A stretch of DNA of 64,000 nucleotides from Amphimedon queenslandica (lineage: Eukaryota > Porifera > Demospongiae > Haplosclerida > Niphatidae): contig NW_003546362.1 in assembly GCF_000090795.2 (NCBI RefSeq), positions 105,637 to 169,636 on the forward strand, given 5' to 3'. Position 1 is the first letter of the stretch, and each line of letters opens with the position of its first letter. Of the stretch, positions 50,014 to 61,126 are shown piece after piece. The notes under the pieces were generated by a model that worked only from the letters and a program-made list of their open reading frames with translations, was not told where the DNA came from and searched no databases. A program made the position numbers and the translations under genes.

Positions 50014-50715
50014 CTAGTTTAGTTTAACTTCCTTTGTTCCACAAAAGATTTGTTCCCCCTCCTGGTTGTAAACAGTGACTTTAAAGTTATACTGTCCCTA
50101 TAAAACAGAATTTTGTATGCACTATACTAAAAGTATATACTCACAGGCCACAAAAGGTGTGAAGGTGTATCACTGTACCGATAGTTATATATTCCAGGCT
50201 GTATTGGGCAGTATTCCTTGATATATTGTACGCACAAATCACAGAAATTAAATTTTTCATCAACAAAAGTAATATTAGTAAAATTCTTGAAACTTGTTTT
50301 CAATGTGAGATGCAAAATGGCCCATTTTATTGTTTTCTCTAAAACATTATTATTAGGTATGATTTAGTTGTTAGCTTACTTATGTGTATTTTTGCTTTCC
50401 AATGAAACCTTCTCCCACGAATTAGGGGATATGGAGTCAATGATGCATTAGTGAGTTCAGCAAATTTCTTAGTCACAGCTTAAAATTAATAAAATAATCA
50501 ATAGTGTGTTACTGAACTTACAACAATCTGTGAATTTAATTGGTTCCTCTTTTTGTCAATAGTGTATATATATATATAATTCAAAAACAGTAGTTATCGA
50601 TTAGTATAATAGTCAGTATCTTACCATTGTAGTAATTGTTAGCAGATCCAGTCAATGTAGATATTACTAGTACAACTGATAGAAGTAACAGTATATACTC
50701 TACTAGTCTACCCAT
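50014..50715 (-). CDS. Secreted ML-domain lipid-binding protein, copy 6
   Basis: Exons 50625-50715, 50522-50548, 50380-50478, 50145-50338 and 50014-50097, about 164 aa. It is separated from copies 1-5 by the KDZ element and is the most divergent: exon 4 reads KTIKWAILHLTLKTSFKNFT and FNFCDLCVQYIKEYCPIQPG, with an extra Cys, and exon 5 reads GQYNFKVTVYNQEGEQIFC, which is even closer to the general ML ending GxYxxKVxxYxxxG..C. Signal peptide MGRLVEYILLLLSVVLVISTL. Exon 2 is three bases longer at its acceptor (EEPIKFTDC). Intact. Confidence 0.77.
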
Positions 50716-51185
50716 CTTCTTTTTGATTTGATTTATGATATTTCTAGAGACAGGCATGGATATTTATGCTACATGTACATGCTATCACAACTTGCTTGAT
50801 TTGTTATATTTTGATTTTTATCTAAAATACTTTCAGTTTATTGACAGTTCATGAATTATTATGCCTTACACATTCATTTCCTTTTATTAAAACTAATATT
50901 TATACTATAAAACTTACTTATGTACAACTATCAAAAGATAAGTGTATTTGTTATTGCTACAAATGCAACATGTTGGTTTATATTGATTACAGCTGCTTTT
51001 GCTTTTAGTATGGCTAGTAGTGGCTATGTTTTACCCACTCAAATATAACAAATGTAGTACATGCACTTAGTCATACAGTGCCATGCACACCCAGTCTCAA
51101 TCATTAATGTTTGATTTACTTCTTACTATAATGTGATAATGTTGTTGTGTACTATAGTTCTAATGACAGCATGTTCTCATTGTAG
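50716..51185. other. Spacer
   Basis: No gene supported; contains the promoter side of ML copy 6. Confidence 0.45.
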
Positions 51186-51301
51186 GTTAAGAAAAGGAAA
51201 TTTTTGTGCCGGGCTGAGCTTAATAAAATTAAGTTAAGGAAAAAGGAGAGAGGAAAAAAGCAGCAAAACCTACAGAAGCTAATCAACAAAATATTTGAAA
51301 G
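51186..51301 (+). pseudogene. DMAP1: DMAP1 basic helical exon
   Basis: Exon between TTGTAG and GTAACA, open for 38 codons plus two bases, reading VKKRKFLCRAELNKIKLRKK then ERGKKQQNLQKLINKIFER. It matches the DMAP1 stretch that directly follows NRTPEQ in the protein, V.EEEYLLQELRKIEARKKERE..QDLQKLI. Its phase-0 acceptor fits the phase-0 donor at 27843. The acidic EEE is replaced by KKRK, and no later DMAP1 exon is found before the HSP70-like genes, so it may be a relic. Confidence 0.55.
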
Positions 51302-51870
51302 GTAACAGTTTTAAGCTATTTTATTTTACATGTACTTATTGATTTTTTGTATATACATATGCAGTTTTATGTGGCATGCATAGCTCAATACTGCTGTACA
51401 CTAAACTTGATGATGAAATGTATTATGGTTACTTATCTGCTCTTATTAAATCTTTGAAAGCCAATGGATATAGATCCACTATCTAAAATTGATTGCTAAG
51501 TTTTAAGTCGTTGAGTTATTTTGCTAGCAACAGGATCTTATGTTGCTTTAGATCTGGTTAACAGGTTAATTTTTTAAATTATAAATAGAAAAGGCATGTT
51601 ATGTTGACAAAAATTAACATTTCTCAGAGAAACTAGAAACAGTATAATTTATGTTCATCATTATTCAATAGAAAACGTCTTGTTACATGAATACAAATAC
51701 AATTAAATTTATGGCCACTGTCTAGACTATAGATAGATGGATAGTATTATAATTGTTATATTATAATAGGTTCATTTAAATTAAACTAATGTATAGTCTA
51801 CATTCTATTTATGCCATAGTGGTTAAGTTAATTTGAAGTTTCTAACACTACACTAGAATAATGAGTTAAG
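51302..51870. other. Spacer
   Basis: AT-rich, no gene or repeat recognised; includes the 3' UTR of the HSP70-like gene. Confidence 0.45.
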
Positions 51871-53906
51871 CTAAAGAAAATCGCAAACTGTTTTGACTTC
51901 CTTTTTTGTGAGACGATACATGGCTGTTGCTTGAATTTCAGCTCCAGAAAAGTCGATTGTGACATCAATTTCGCGATCACGCCAAGGTAGTTTTTTTGGA
52001 TTTGGAGCTTCAATGATGAGTCGGCCAACTAATTTGGCAATTGGTCTCCCATCAAGTGTTTTGACATATTTTACGTCATTTTTCTCAGATGAGTAAATTT
52101 CAAGTATAACTTCTTCTGACCCATCTGATGGATGGAGAGATGTTGTAATCTTTTTCTTGCTGTCGACTAGTTCCCCCTTCTTTAAGAAAATGTCAAATAT
52201 GTTTTCGCAATAAAACTGGTCATCAGAAGCATGCTTTATTTTGTAGGCAGGATTATGTTTCGTTGCATCAAATGGTTCCCTAATAGCAATTCCATAATTG
52301 GCATCTGCTCGTCGAGCTCTTATAAAAGCTGGATTTTTTCTGAGCATTACAGCCCCATGTGCTATAGCAATAGTAGGATGCGGTGGTACAATAACTTCAA
52401 TTTTCAAGGATTTTCTGACTAATTCTTTTTTGACGTGTTTCTCAACGATCTTTGAACTTCCAAAGCCTCCAACTAGGTAAATTGTGTGGATTTGCTTCAT
52501 CTGTGGTGAATTTAATGCCTCAAACATATCTTTAATTAAACTTTTAAGTGAGTCATGGAAAATGGTATCTTCTGCAGCTTTTAATGGGATACGAATTTTG
52601 TCATCTTCATATTCGTAAAGCTCCATTCTACTTATTCCATTTATGATTGTTTGCTCTCCATAAAAATTTATCATTTTATGTGGTATATCTATACACATGA
52701 CATCTGTATATTTTACGAGAGCTAATTTCTGTGATTCAAACTCATCATACAAGAATTTTTCACAGAGGATCCTCTTTTTTATAATATCTGCTTCATCATT
52801 AGTACTCCTACCTGCTTTATCTTTCCCATCGCCACTAGCTATAAACTTTTCGAACCCTTTATCATCAACGATATCTTGAAATATTGAAGAGAATTTTTCA
52901 TTGATTTGTGTTCCTCCCAATGCGTTTCCAATGGGAACTGTGACAACTTCGACACCCCCTCCTCTTACTTCAACTTGAGTTGTTATATCTACGGTACCAC
53001 CCCCAGCATCAATTATCATGTACCCCTTGCCTAATTTTGCTACTACCTCTTCAACCTCATCTTTACTTATTGCAGCTTTCTTGTATTTCTCTGCTTCCTT
53101 CTTACATGCAATTTGGCTGTATATTGCAGCACATTCTGGCTCAAGAGCAAGAAGTAGCTTTTCAGGATTTATTTCTTCGGGTGATGAAACTCCACATCCA
53201 ATTTGTGTCAATGTTGTTATACCTTCACCATCTGTTAGAATTCCACTCTACAAATTATAATTATTACTTGAATTGAATGTGTGTATTTACATCTACTGTG
53301 CTAATCTTACCAAGAATGCAGCTTCTCTCATCATTCTTTTACTTTGAACATCCCATATTGCTGGTACAGTGATGACCCAATCGAAATCATTCTTCTTAAG
53401 TTTTACACTTCCTCTATCGAGAGATTTCTCTAATGTTTCTGCTAAGTGCTTCAATATGAATGCAATCACTTCAATGAGATAAAAGTGCTCGCCTGTATAT
53501 GATGTCACATGTGCTTCTCTCTGTGCAAAGAATAAATCTAGATGCTAAATATATAGTTTCTATTTTATACCTTAATATCTCGCCTCAATAACATTTTAAC
53601 TCGTTCAAAATAGATTAATCTTTCCCTTTCATCTGATGAGGCATTCATAAAAGCCTGTCTTGCTTCCTTTCCTATTTGTAAGACTTCAAATTTCGCATCA
53701 TCTCCCTTTTTAAGCAAAATGGCATTTGGAATACGTTTATCATTACCAAAATCAAGAGATGTAGCCCACTCATCATCTCCTTTGGTTGAGTACGAAAGTG
53801 AGAGAGATGTAGTTCCAAAATCAATAGCTGCTGCATTTATTGGAAGACTTTTGATTATATCTTGACTGCTCTCATTTGTTCGTGATCGACTAAGTGGAGT
53901 ACCCAT
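51871..53906 (-). CDS. HSPA12-like HSP70-family ATPase, copy 1
   Basis: Exons 53571-53906, 53311-53520 and 51871-53247 (all phase 0) give about 640 aa. The actin-type ATPase motifs are visible: phosphate 1 AAIDFGTTSLSLSYSTKG, WVITVPAIWDVQSKRMMREA (connect region), phosphate 2 MIIDAGGGTVDIT, and adenosine motif IYLVGGFGSSKIVE. There is no classical HSP70 substrate-binding domain or EEVD tail; the C-terminus is a short beta-rich region ending in the repeated family signature ATAMYRLTKKEV. Length and layout fit HSPA12A/B, a divergent cytosolic HSP70 branch expanded in sponges and molluscs. Tandem with copy 2 in the same orientation, 440 bp apart. Confidence 0.85.
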
Positions 53907-54345
53907 TATACGGAGAAATCTCTGCTTGTAATAAGAAGTTGTTACTGGTTTATATATACATGTCTATGTAGGTCTACATAGATCTAGATCTACTATGTAT
54001 AGTCTATATAAGGCCACAAAGGTGGGGCAAATTGTGCTTCTGTACACAATTCCAGGAATCACTGAAGACTATACTATATAGCTAGTATGAATGTGGTCAG
54101 ATCATGAGGTGGTGTACTAGTAATCTTAATTCCTGGAAATGATAGGCTAGGTTATCATATCTGTGAATTAAATTACATAAAGGCCTCCATACACTAGGCA
54201 ACATGTTGTTGGCAACTTTGTGGTTACTTTGATGTTGCCAGCAACATGTTGCCTAGTGTATGCCTGGCTTAAGATAGATCTACAGGTAAAATGATAAACT
54301 AACATCGCAATTATGTTATGACAAGACTTTTTAAAAGTAGCTAGC
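53907..54345. repeat. Spacer with a 29-bp inverted repeat
   Basis: 54188-54216 and 54234-54262 are reverse complements with one mismatch (CATACACTAGGCAACATGTT at the left end), loop 17 bp. It lies between the two HSPA12-like genes; could be a hairpin element or structured regulatory site. Confidence 0.75.
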
Positions 54346-56343
54346 TTAAAGGTAGTCAATTACAGTTTTAACTTCTTTATTTGTAGATCTATACATTGCT
54401 CTTGCTTGAATTTCAGATCCAGAAAAGTTCATCATGACATCGATTTGGCGTTCTTTCCAGGATAACTTATCAGGATTAGGAGCTTCAATGATCAGTTTAC
54501 CAACTGATTTGGCTTTTGGCTTGCCGTCGGGTGCTTTGACATATTTGATGCCATTTTCTTCTGTTGAGTAAATTTCTAATGTAACTTCTTCCGACCCATC
54601 AGGTGCACATAATTGTGTGACAAATTCCTCCCCATAACTGACTAGCTCCCCTTTTTGTAGAAAAACATCAAAGACATCTTTGCAGTAATATTCATCATTA
54701 GAATCGCCTTTGATTTTGTAAGCAGGATCGTGTTTCTTTGAATCAAATTTTTCTGTAATAGCAATTCCATAATTGGCATCTGCACATCGGGCTTTTATGA
54801 AAGCTGGATTTTTTCTGAGCATTACAGCTCCTGTTGCAATGGCGAGAGTGGGACTTGTGGGTACAATAACTTGGATTTTCAATGATTTCCGTTGTAATGC
54901 TTCTTTTACATGCTTCTCGACTAACTTTGAGCTCCCAAACCCTCCAACAAGATAAATTGTTTCAATATGATCCATTTTTGGTGATTTTAGTGCCTCAAAC
55001 ATGTGCTCAATTAGACTTTTAATTGATTCATCAAAAAGATTTTTTTCGGCGGCATCTTCTGTTATACGAATATTGTCATCTTCAAATTCAAATCCAATTG
55101 GAAAGTTTCCACCTTCAAGTTTTTCTTCTCCGTAAAATGTCATAATTGGTTTTGAAATACCAACTACCATTTCATTATGTGTGCCTTTTCCTAAGGATAT
55201 CTTTTGTGATTCAAACTCTGTGTACACTAGTTTATCAATTGCAGCCCCAGCTTTGTCGCTCTGACTATAGAAACTGGAAAAGCCTTTATCATAGATACTA
55301 GCCTGAAATATTGAAGAGAATTTTTCATTGATTTGTGTTCCTCCCAATGCGTTTCCAATGGGAACTGTGACAACTTCGACACCTCCTCCTTTTACTTCAA
55401 CTTGAGCTGTTATATCTACAGTACCACCTCCAGCATCAATTATCATGTACCCCTTGCCTAATTTTGCTACTACCTCTTCAACCTCATCTTTACTTGTTGC
55501 AGCATTTTTGTATTGCTCTGCTTCCTTCTTACTTGCTGCTTGACTGTATATTGCGGCACATTCTGGCTCAAGAGCAAGAGATAATTTCTCAGGGTTGACT
55601 TCCTCTGGTTTTTGTACACCTGTTGCAACTGGTGTCAGAGCTGTTAGACCCTCTTTCTCTGTCAGCATTCCACTCTACATATTAATAAAAATAAAACTTG
55701 ATATATAGTTCAATTCTCTTACCAAAAAGGCAGCTTCTCTCATCATTCTTTTACTTTGAGCATCCCAAATAGCTGGTACAGTGATGACCCAATCAAAATT
55801 ATTCTTTTTAAGAGGTAAAACAGTGCGGCTAAGATGTTCTTGTAACTCTTCTGATAAGTACTTGAGTATAAATGCTATCACCTCAAGGAGATAGAAAGGC
55901 TCACCAGTAAAAGATGTAACATGCACTTCCCTGTTAATTCCCTATGTATATGCATGTAATATGTAACTGATTAATTATTACTATAAACTTACCTTCTCAC
56001 GTCTTAATAGCATTTTAATTCTTTCAAAGTAAATGTAATCTTTCCTCTCATGCACCTTTAATTTGAAAAACTTATCTCTTGCAACATCTCCAAGTACTAC
56101 TTTCACGATGTTAATTTTGTTATCTTCTAGATCTCCACGTTGAAGTAAAATGGCATTTGGAATGCGGCTGATTTTATCAGGACCAAATGGGAGAGTTTTT
56201 GGCATGCCATCAACATCTCCTTTTGTAGAATAAGAGAGAGAGAGGGCTGTTGTTCCAAAGTCAATAGCTGCTATATTTGCAGGAATTTGTAATGGAGTAC
56301 CTCTCCTAATTTTTCGCTGTGGACGACTGTAAGTATTCCCCAT
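54346..56343 (-). CDS. HSPA12-like HSP70-family ATPase, copy 2
   Basis: Exons 55993-56343, 55723-55941 and 54346-55674 (phase 0), about 632 aa. Motifs as in copy 1: IAAIDFGTTALSLSYSTKG, WVITVPAIWDAQSKRMMREA, MIIDAGGGTVDITAQVEV, IYLVGGFGSSKLVE. The stretch around phosphate 2 is almost identical to copy 1 at DNA level (about 55310-55480), while the following region (about residues 330-380) is shorter and diverged, which suggests local gene conversion or strong constraint. The exon 2 acceptor was chosen at 55941 to keep the frame (GINREVHVTSF), adding three residues relative to copy 1. N-terminus MGNTYSRPQR may be myristoylated (MGxxxS) in this copy. Confidence 0.85.
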
Positions 56344-56783
56344 TAGAGCAAATGTGATGACAGACTAAATAACTTGCAGAATTTGAAATAATTTAGAAAG
56401 AGCTGAAAGGCTAGACAGATGTTTTGATTCATAGAGTTATGAGGTGGAGTCGATACATTATATACAGCATACATGTAGCTGTGTCATCACTGTCATGGTC
56501 TATGATTGCAGTTATCACATCAGCAGCATTTCTAAGAACTAGTCATTATAGTCTAGCCTATAGAGCTACTTGTACAAAATCATGAATATCATTATTATGT
56601 TCCTGGAAATTTGGAGACAGGTGTAAAAGCTATTGAGTTCCTGGAACTCATAGTTTATACTGTAAACTGATGATAGCAATCAAATATAATTATGAATATA
56701 TTTAAGTATTATAATAAATTATTCTAGTCAGGCGCTGAGGTGATATAGATTTATAATCTATAGTTTAAGTTAGAGTCATATTA
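56344..56783. other. Spacer
   Basis: No gene or repeat recognised. Contains the promoter of HSPA12-like copy 2. Confidence 0.45.
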
Positions 56784-57602
56784 TTAAATTTCAGGAAGAA
56801 GTTCCAATTTTGTTTCATTTAGTGTTCCTTTAGTCAAGAAGGATCGGTAATGAACCGGTTTTAACTTCTGTATCATATCCAGCACAAAATAAAATGCATC
56901 TTCATTTAAACTAGGATTCTAAAATGAAATTATAAAAGGAAAAATATTAGCTATAAATTTGTTTACTCTTTGCTTCATTTTCAATAGAAGTTCTTGATCA
57001 TTGACTTCCGCAATCATTATCTTAAATGCACGATGCAAATCGGTTGTTTTTTCATCCAAATCTGCAATAGTCATGCTTTGACTTACTGCAATCTTCATTT
57101 CATCCTTCATTATTTTTATTAATGTTTTTCTTTTTTCGTCAAAGCAATCCTATTAGTGGAATTGTAGTCTATAATGAATTAGATGGTAAATAGATCTTTA
57201 ACTTACTTGAAATATTTCACCACACATTTGCCAAACTTCAAATTTACTTTTACCTTCAAATTTTTTTGGCATATGCTGAAAAGCCATGTTAAAGTGGTGC
57301 TGGTAGAGTCGTATTACGTCTTCATGTGTTTTATCACCAGGTAAAATGTCACCATACAACTTCCGAGCATCATAAGAAGGGCTTGTATAACTGAGTGGAA
57401 AATAGAATCTAGAACTGCATGGGTCTTAATATATATATTACCTTTCTTGCTTCCCTATCATCTCCCTCATAACTCTAATTTTGCTATGATAAATTGTTAT
57501 TAATAAAAATAATCATCTATATCTGGCATACTTTTCAAGGTTAGCAATGTCTCTATCAAGTTTTTCTTCTTCACTTAAATGGTCACTGTCATCATGTGCC
57601 AT
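56784..57602 (-). CDS. Unrecognised helical protein, family A copy 1
   Basis: Exons 57532-57602, 57442-57474, 57207-57390, 56967-57149 and 56784-56918 (phases 2,2,0,0), about 201 aa. Predicted mainly alpha-helical and soluble, no signal peptide. Recognisable blocks shared with copy 2 at 59372: YDARKLYGDILPGDKTHEDV, FNMAFQHMPKK, SKFEVWQMCGEIFQ, and TDLHRAFKIMI. The acidic start MAHDDSDHLSEEEKLDRDI precedes a coiled-coil-like stretch. I know no family with this pattern. It is flanked by HSP70-like and MIEAP-like genes on the same strand; function unknown. Confidence 0.65.
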
Positions 57603-58092
57603 TGTTACTACTAGGTCCAGCTCACTAGATTTAATTATACTTGCATAATTTTTATAGTTTACTTACTAGCATTCATCTGTCCTCTCATTCATTCCTCTGC
57701 TTGCCATTCTTCTATAGTTCTCATTCAGTTTTTTTGACCACACCAGTCACCAGAGACCAGACCACACCAAATTTATGACCACACCCATGCACCCTTTGCA
57801 CCATAAATTTTATAGACTACGTTACCTTTATTCAATGCTCATTTGAGCTGATAGAATGTTGTTTATCAAAAATATCAATAAAATTAATAACGTTTCAGTA
57901 GTCTATAATGTCTATAATATCTATGCTTACACATGTACACGTGTGTGCAAGATACAGTAGTGAGATCATGCGTAGTATCAATAATGGCAGCATGAATTAT
58001 GTACTCTTGACTATACAAAATTTAATCAAGCTATTCTTGAACTAATAATTTGTTGTTCTACCAAACTATAATGGTTATGACAATGTTAGCTA
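57603..58092. other. Spacer
   Basis: Contains the family A copy 1 promoter and the 3' flank of the next gene. Nothing else seen. Confidence 0.45.
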
Positions 58093-58920
58093 TCATTTGT
58101 CTTGTAGTAATACTGAACTGTTTCCTACCAGTCCCTTAAATGCAACATGGAACTGATTGCCATACACCAACACAGGACGATAATATATTAATGGCCCTTC
58201 TTTATTTTCATCCCAAGTCTTTCGAAAAGTATCTTGTATTTCATCATCTTGCCATTGTGGTTGCATGGGGAGTAGAGGAGGCAATAACGTTAGCATCATA
58301 TGAAGAATGGAAAGACATTGATCCACATTCTCTTCAATGCCTTGATTGTCAATATAATTATACTTCTGTTCAATTTTTTTCAAAGCCTATTTGTTCAATA
58401 ATTTACTTTACACACATCATAATAGTTCCAGGCATACCTTTTCTTTGGCTATTTCTGCTATGCTGGTATTTGTCTTGATCTCACAAGCACTAAGCAGTAG
58501 ACCATATGCACCATAGTGAGTGTCATTTTTGCTTTCTTCATTGATACCTCCTTCAAGTAGGTTCCACAAGTTAATTTCAACCAGCTCAGTTAAGCTGTCA
58601 AGCATATCCTTGAACAATTCTTCATTTTCTTGACATTTCTTATTATTGAAAAATAAATTAATATTGAATAAAACCTAGCTTACTTCATCAGAATGCATGG
58701 TTCTATTACTTTTTAACAATAATTTGCTTCTTTTAAGTGAGAGCTCCCTCAAAACATGCTCTTGTGGTACACACCACTCTCCAAGAATTTTTTCATACTT
58801 TGATACCTCTTGAACTAACTCATTATACTTTCTATAAATAATAATTATATTTAGGTACATATTTTAATATTGGTTATTATGGTTTACCTTCTTTTTTGAG
58901 TAATTCTGCTCTCAAGATTG
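58093..58920 (-). CDS. Coiled-coil protein with MIEAP-like C-terminal domain, copy 1 (5' end unresolved)
   Basis: Exons 58888-58920, 58684-58831, 58438-58638 and 58093-58365 join in frame; earlier exons were not resolved. The N-terminal part is coiled coil (KYNELVQEVSKYEKIL ... ELSLKRSKLLLKSNR). The middle has YGAYGLLLSACEIKT. The last exon has CLSILHMMLTLLPPLLPMQP, then IYYRPVLVYGNQFHVAFKG then LVG. The order helix - LLPPL - short insert - YYxPVxVY - V.vKGxV resembles the C-terminal domain of mitochondria-eating protein (MIEAP/SPATA18), which acts in mitochondrial quality control in vertebrates. Family assignment is from pattern memory only. Copy 2 lies at 61127-62435 on the other strand. 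Confidence 0.5.
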
Positions 58921-59371
58921 CTGAATGATGTATAATTAATAATATATTTAATAATAGAATCTGATCATAAGTATAATTATACTAAACTTGTTTTGTGTTA
59001 GGGTACATAGGCCTTTTAATCTAAAATTAATCAGAGAAATCATCATGCATGATAGATCTATTGCTTACTTTTGTCCCACAATGACAATAATCCAAACAAT
59101 TGTACAACAGCCACAGCTAATAACTTCCAGCAATTTTTTTCCTAGATTACTTAGGCGACTATAGATTTCAAACCTATTAGGCATTATTGCTTGTAACCTC
59201 CTACACAACTTTAGTCAGATTCAACTGGCAAATACTGACATGTAATAGTAAGATACCTAAGAAGTTATATAAACCAATTCCAGGAAGCTCCATAAACAAA
59301 TTCATGGACATTGCTGAGCTGTTAAATATGACATCATGAAAAGCATCATTATAACACTTAAAGTTTTATTA
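58921..59371. other. Spacer, may hide first exons of the MIEAP-like copy 1
   Basis: A minus-strand ATG block near 59150-59190 (MPNRFEIYSRL) could be a first exon, but its donor phase does not fit the next exon I see, so I do not join it. Confidence 0.35.
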
Positions 59372-60317
59372 TTAGTGTATATCTGTATATTTTCTTTTTC
59401 TTGTGTCTCCTGTGGCAATGAAGTGCAAATAATCATCTGGCTGAAGTGTAGTTAGGAGATCTTTGACAAATTCTGCTTCTTTCATGCCATGCTTACCACC
59501 AACCTATATATAGATCTATTTTATCAAACAACAATTAAATTCAAATATACCTTTTCTACCATCATTTGAAATTTTTCTTGTTTCAATTCTTGTACAAACA
59601 TTTCAAATGCCCTCTGTAAATCATATGTCGCTTCATCCAGCTCCTCGTGTTCTTTAGATAACATATTTCTCAATTTTTCAAGCATTATTTTTACCAGCAT
59701 ATCCCTATTTTTATCATAGGATCTCTAGTGCATGCATATAATAATTATAATAACTGAAGACAACTACCTGCACAGTTTGAGCACATTCCTCCCATACTTC
59801 AAATTTCTCTTCATCTCTTCTTGTGCCACGTTTTTTGGGCATGCTATGGTGTGCACTTTTGAAGTGATTTTGATATGCTAATATCACATCTTGGTGGGTC
59901 GTGTCTCCCGGAATCATATCTCCATACATCTTGCGAGCATCACAAGATGAGCTTTTTAACCTGTATGCAAATTATGCTGCATTTAGTTCCATGCATCAAT
60001 GATATAGATTTATTGCCTACCTGTCAACAAATAACTTTTTTTCAGCCAGAGCATCCATTGCTCTAATAATAATAAGATCAAAAAATTGTATAATTTATAA
60101 ATTTTCACTTTATTAATGAATCTCTTTTGTTTTTTTCTTTTTCTTTTTCAGCAGTTAATGTTTTTTTCTTCTTTAAAATGTCACTGAATGACTCACTATT
60201 GCACCAATATAGCTTCAACTATATTACTTACCTTTTTAATTCTTCTATCTTACGATACTCTTCAAAAAGCTTCTCTTCAGCTGCAATTAATCGTTCAAAA
60301 GCAGTATCCCCATCCAT
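59372..60317 (-). CDS. Unrecognised helical protein, family A copy 2
   Basis: Exons 60232-60317, 60021-60062, 59768-59960, 59551-59724 and 59372-59503 (phases 2,2,0,0), about 208 aa. Same exon layout and phases as copy 1. Start MDGDTAFERLIAAEEKLFEE; exon 3 CDARKMYGDMIPGDTTHQDV, YQNHFKSAHHSMPKKRG, EKFEVWEECAQTVQ; exon 4 TYDLQRAFEMFVQEL; exon 5 VGGKHGMKEAEFVKDLLTTL, LQPDDYLHFIATGD. Helical and charged, no membrane segment. The shared YDARK.YGD..PGD.TH.DV..Y..HF block suggests a folded core of unknown function. Confidence 0.65.
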
Positions 60318-61126
60318 GGCTAATTAGCTATAGCTGATTAAGTTTAGCTATTAGACCTGCAGATCTACCATCTAGCATGCATATGGGGGCAGAGTAGGTG
60401 CCCCCTATAATTTTTTGATGTAAACGGAAGTGATGGCACATGCATAAAGCTTTAATTCATGGGAAATTTGACACTATGAATATCACTAATGGGCAACATC
60501 TATCAAAACATTTCTTAGAATTGTAACTCTAACCAATTAATTCAATTTTATTTGGAATTTCTAGGAAATCATGCATAAGCCTCATTTCCAGGAACTGTTT
60601 GTCATTGGTTGACTCTGCCAGGGTTTACAATTCTTGGAAGTATGTATATAGTCTAGTCTAGTCAGCAGTGCATGACGGCTTGTAAAAGAATTTACATGAA
60701 TATAATATATGCACTAGCTAGCCCATAGGCTGTTTTTTATCTAGTTGCAAACACTAGGAATTAACCCATGACTATAATGGAACCATCTAATGAGACAGTT
60801 TTTGTCAACCTTTTTCACAGAACTGCAAAAGGCTTGTGAGTTAAAACAAGAATTATCTACTCTTAATTTGTTTATAACTACTGCACTCCATATGATGTTC
60901 ATCCTTTATCATTTCTTATTGTGCTCAGAATAAATTTTATGACTGAAAAAAAAAATGTGTTTGAAGTTTTGAAAGAAGAAGCAAGGCTAGTATTTTGAAT
61001 TTATAGAGCTAACTTGCTTGATAATTTATTTATAGAAGAACACAGAAAGACATCACAGAGAAAACAGAGTAGATTTATACTAGATTATTATTATGTTTAG
61101 ATCTGATTTGTTGGTTATTTTAACAG
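60318..61126 (+). other. Likely 5' exons of MIEAP-like copy 2, unresolved
   Basis: Coiled-coil-like coding fragments with splice-like edges are visible: ELQKACELKQELSTL after CACAG near 60821, FMTEKKNVFEVLKEEARL near 60935-60995 and EEHRKTSQRKQ near 61036. Phases could not be reconciled with confidence. The divergent promoter region with family A copy 2 must lie here. Confidence 0.4.
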
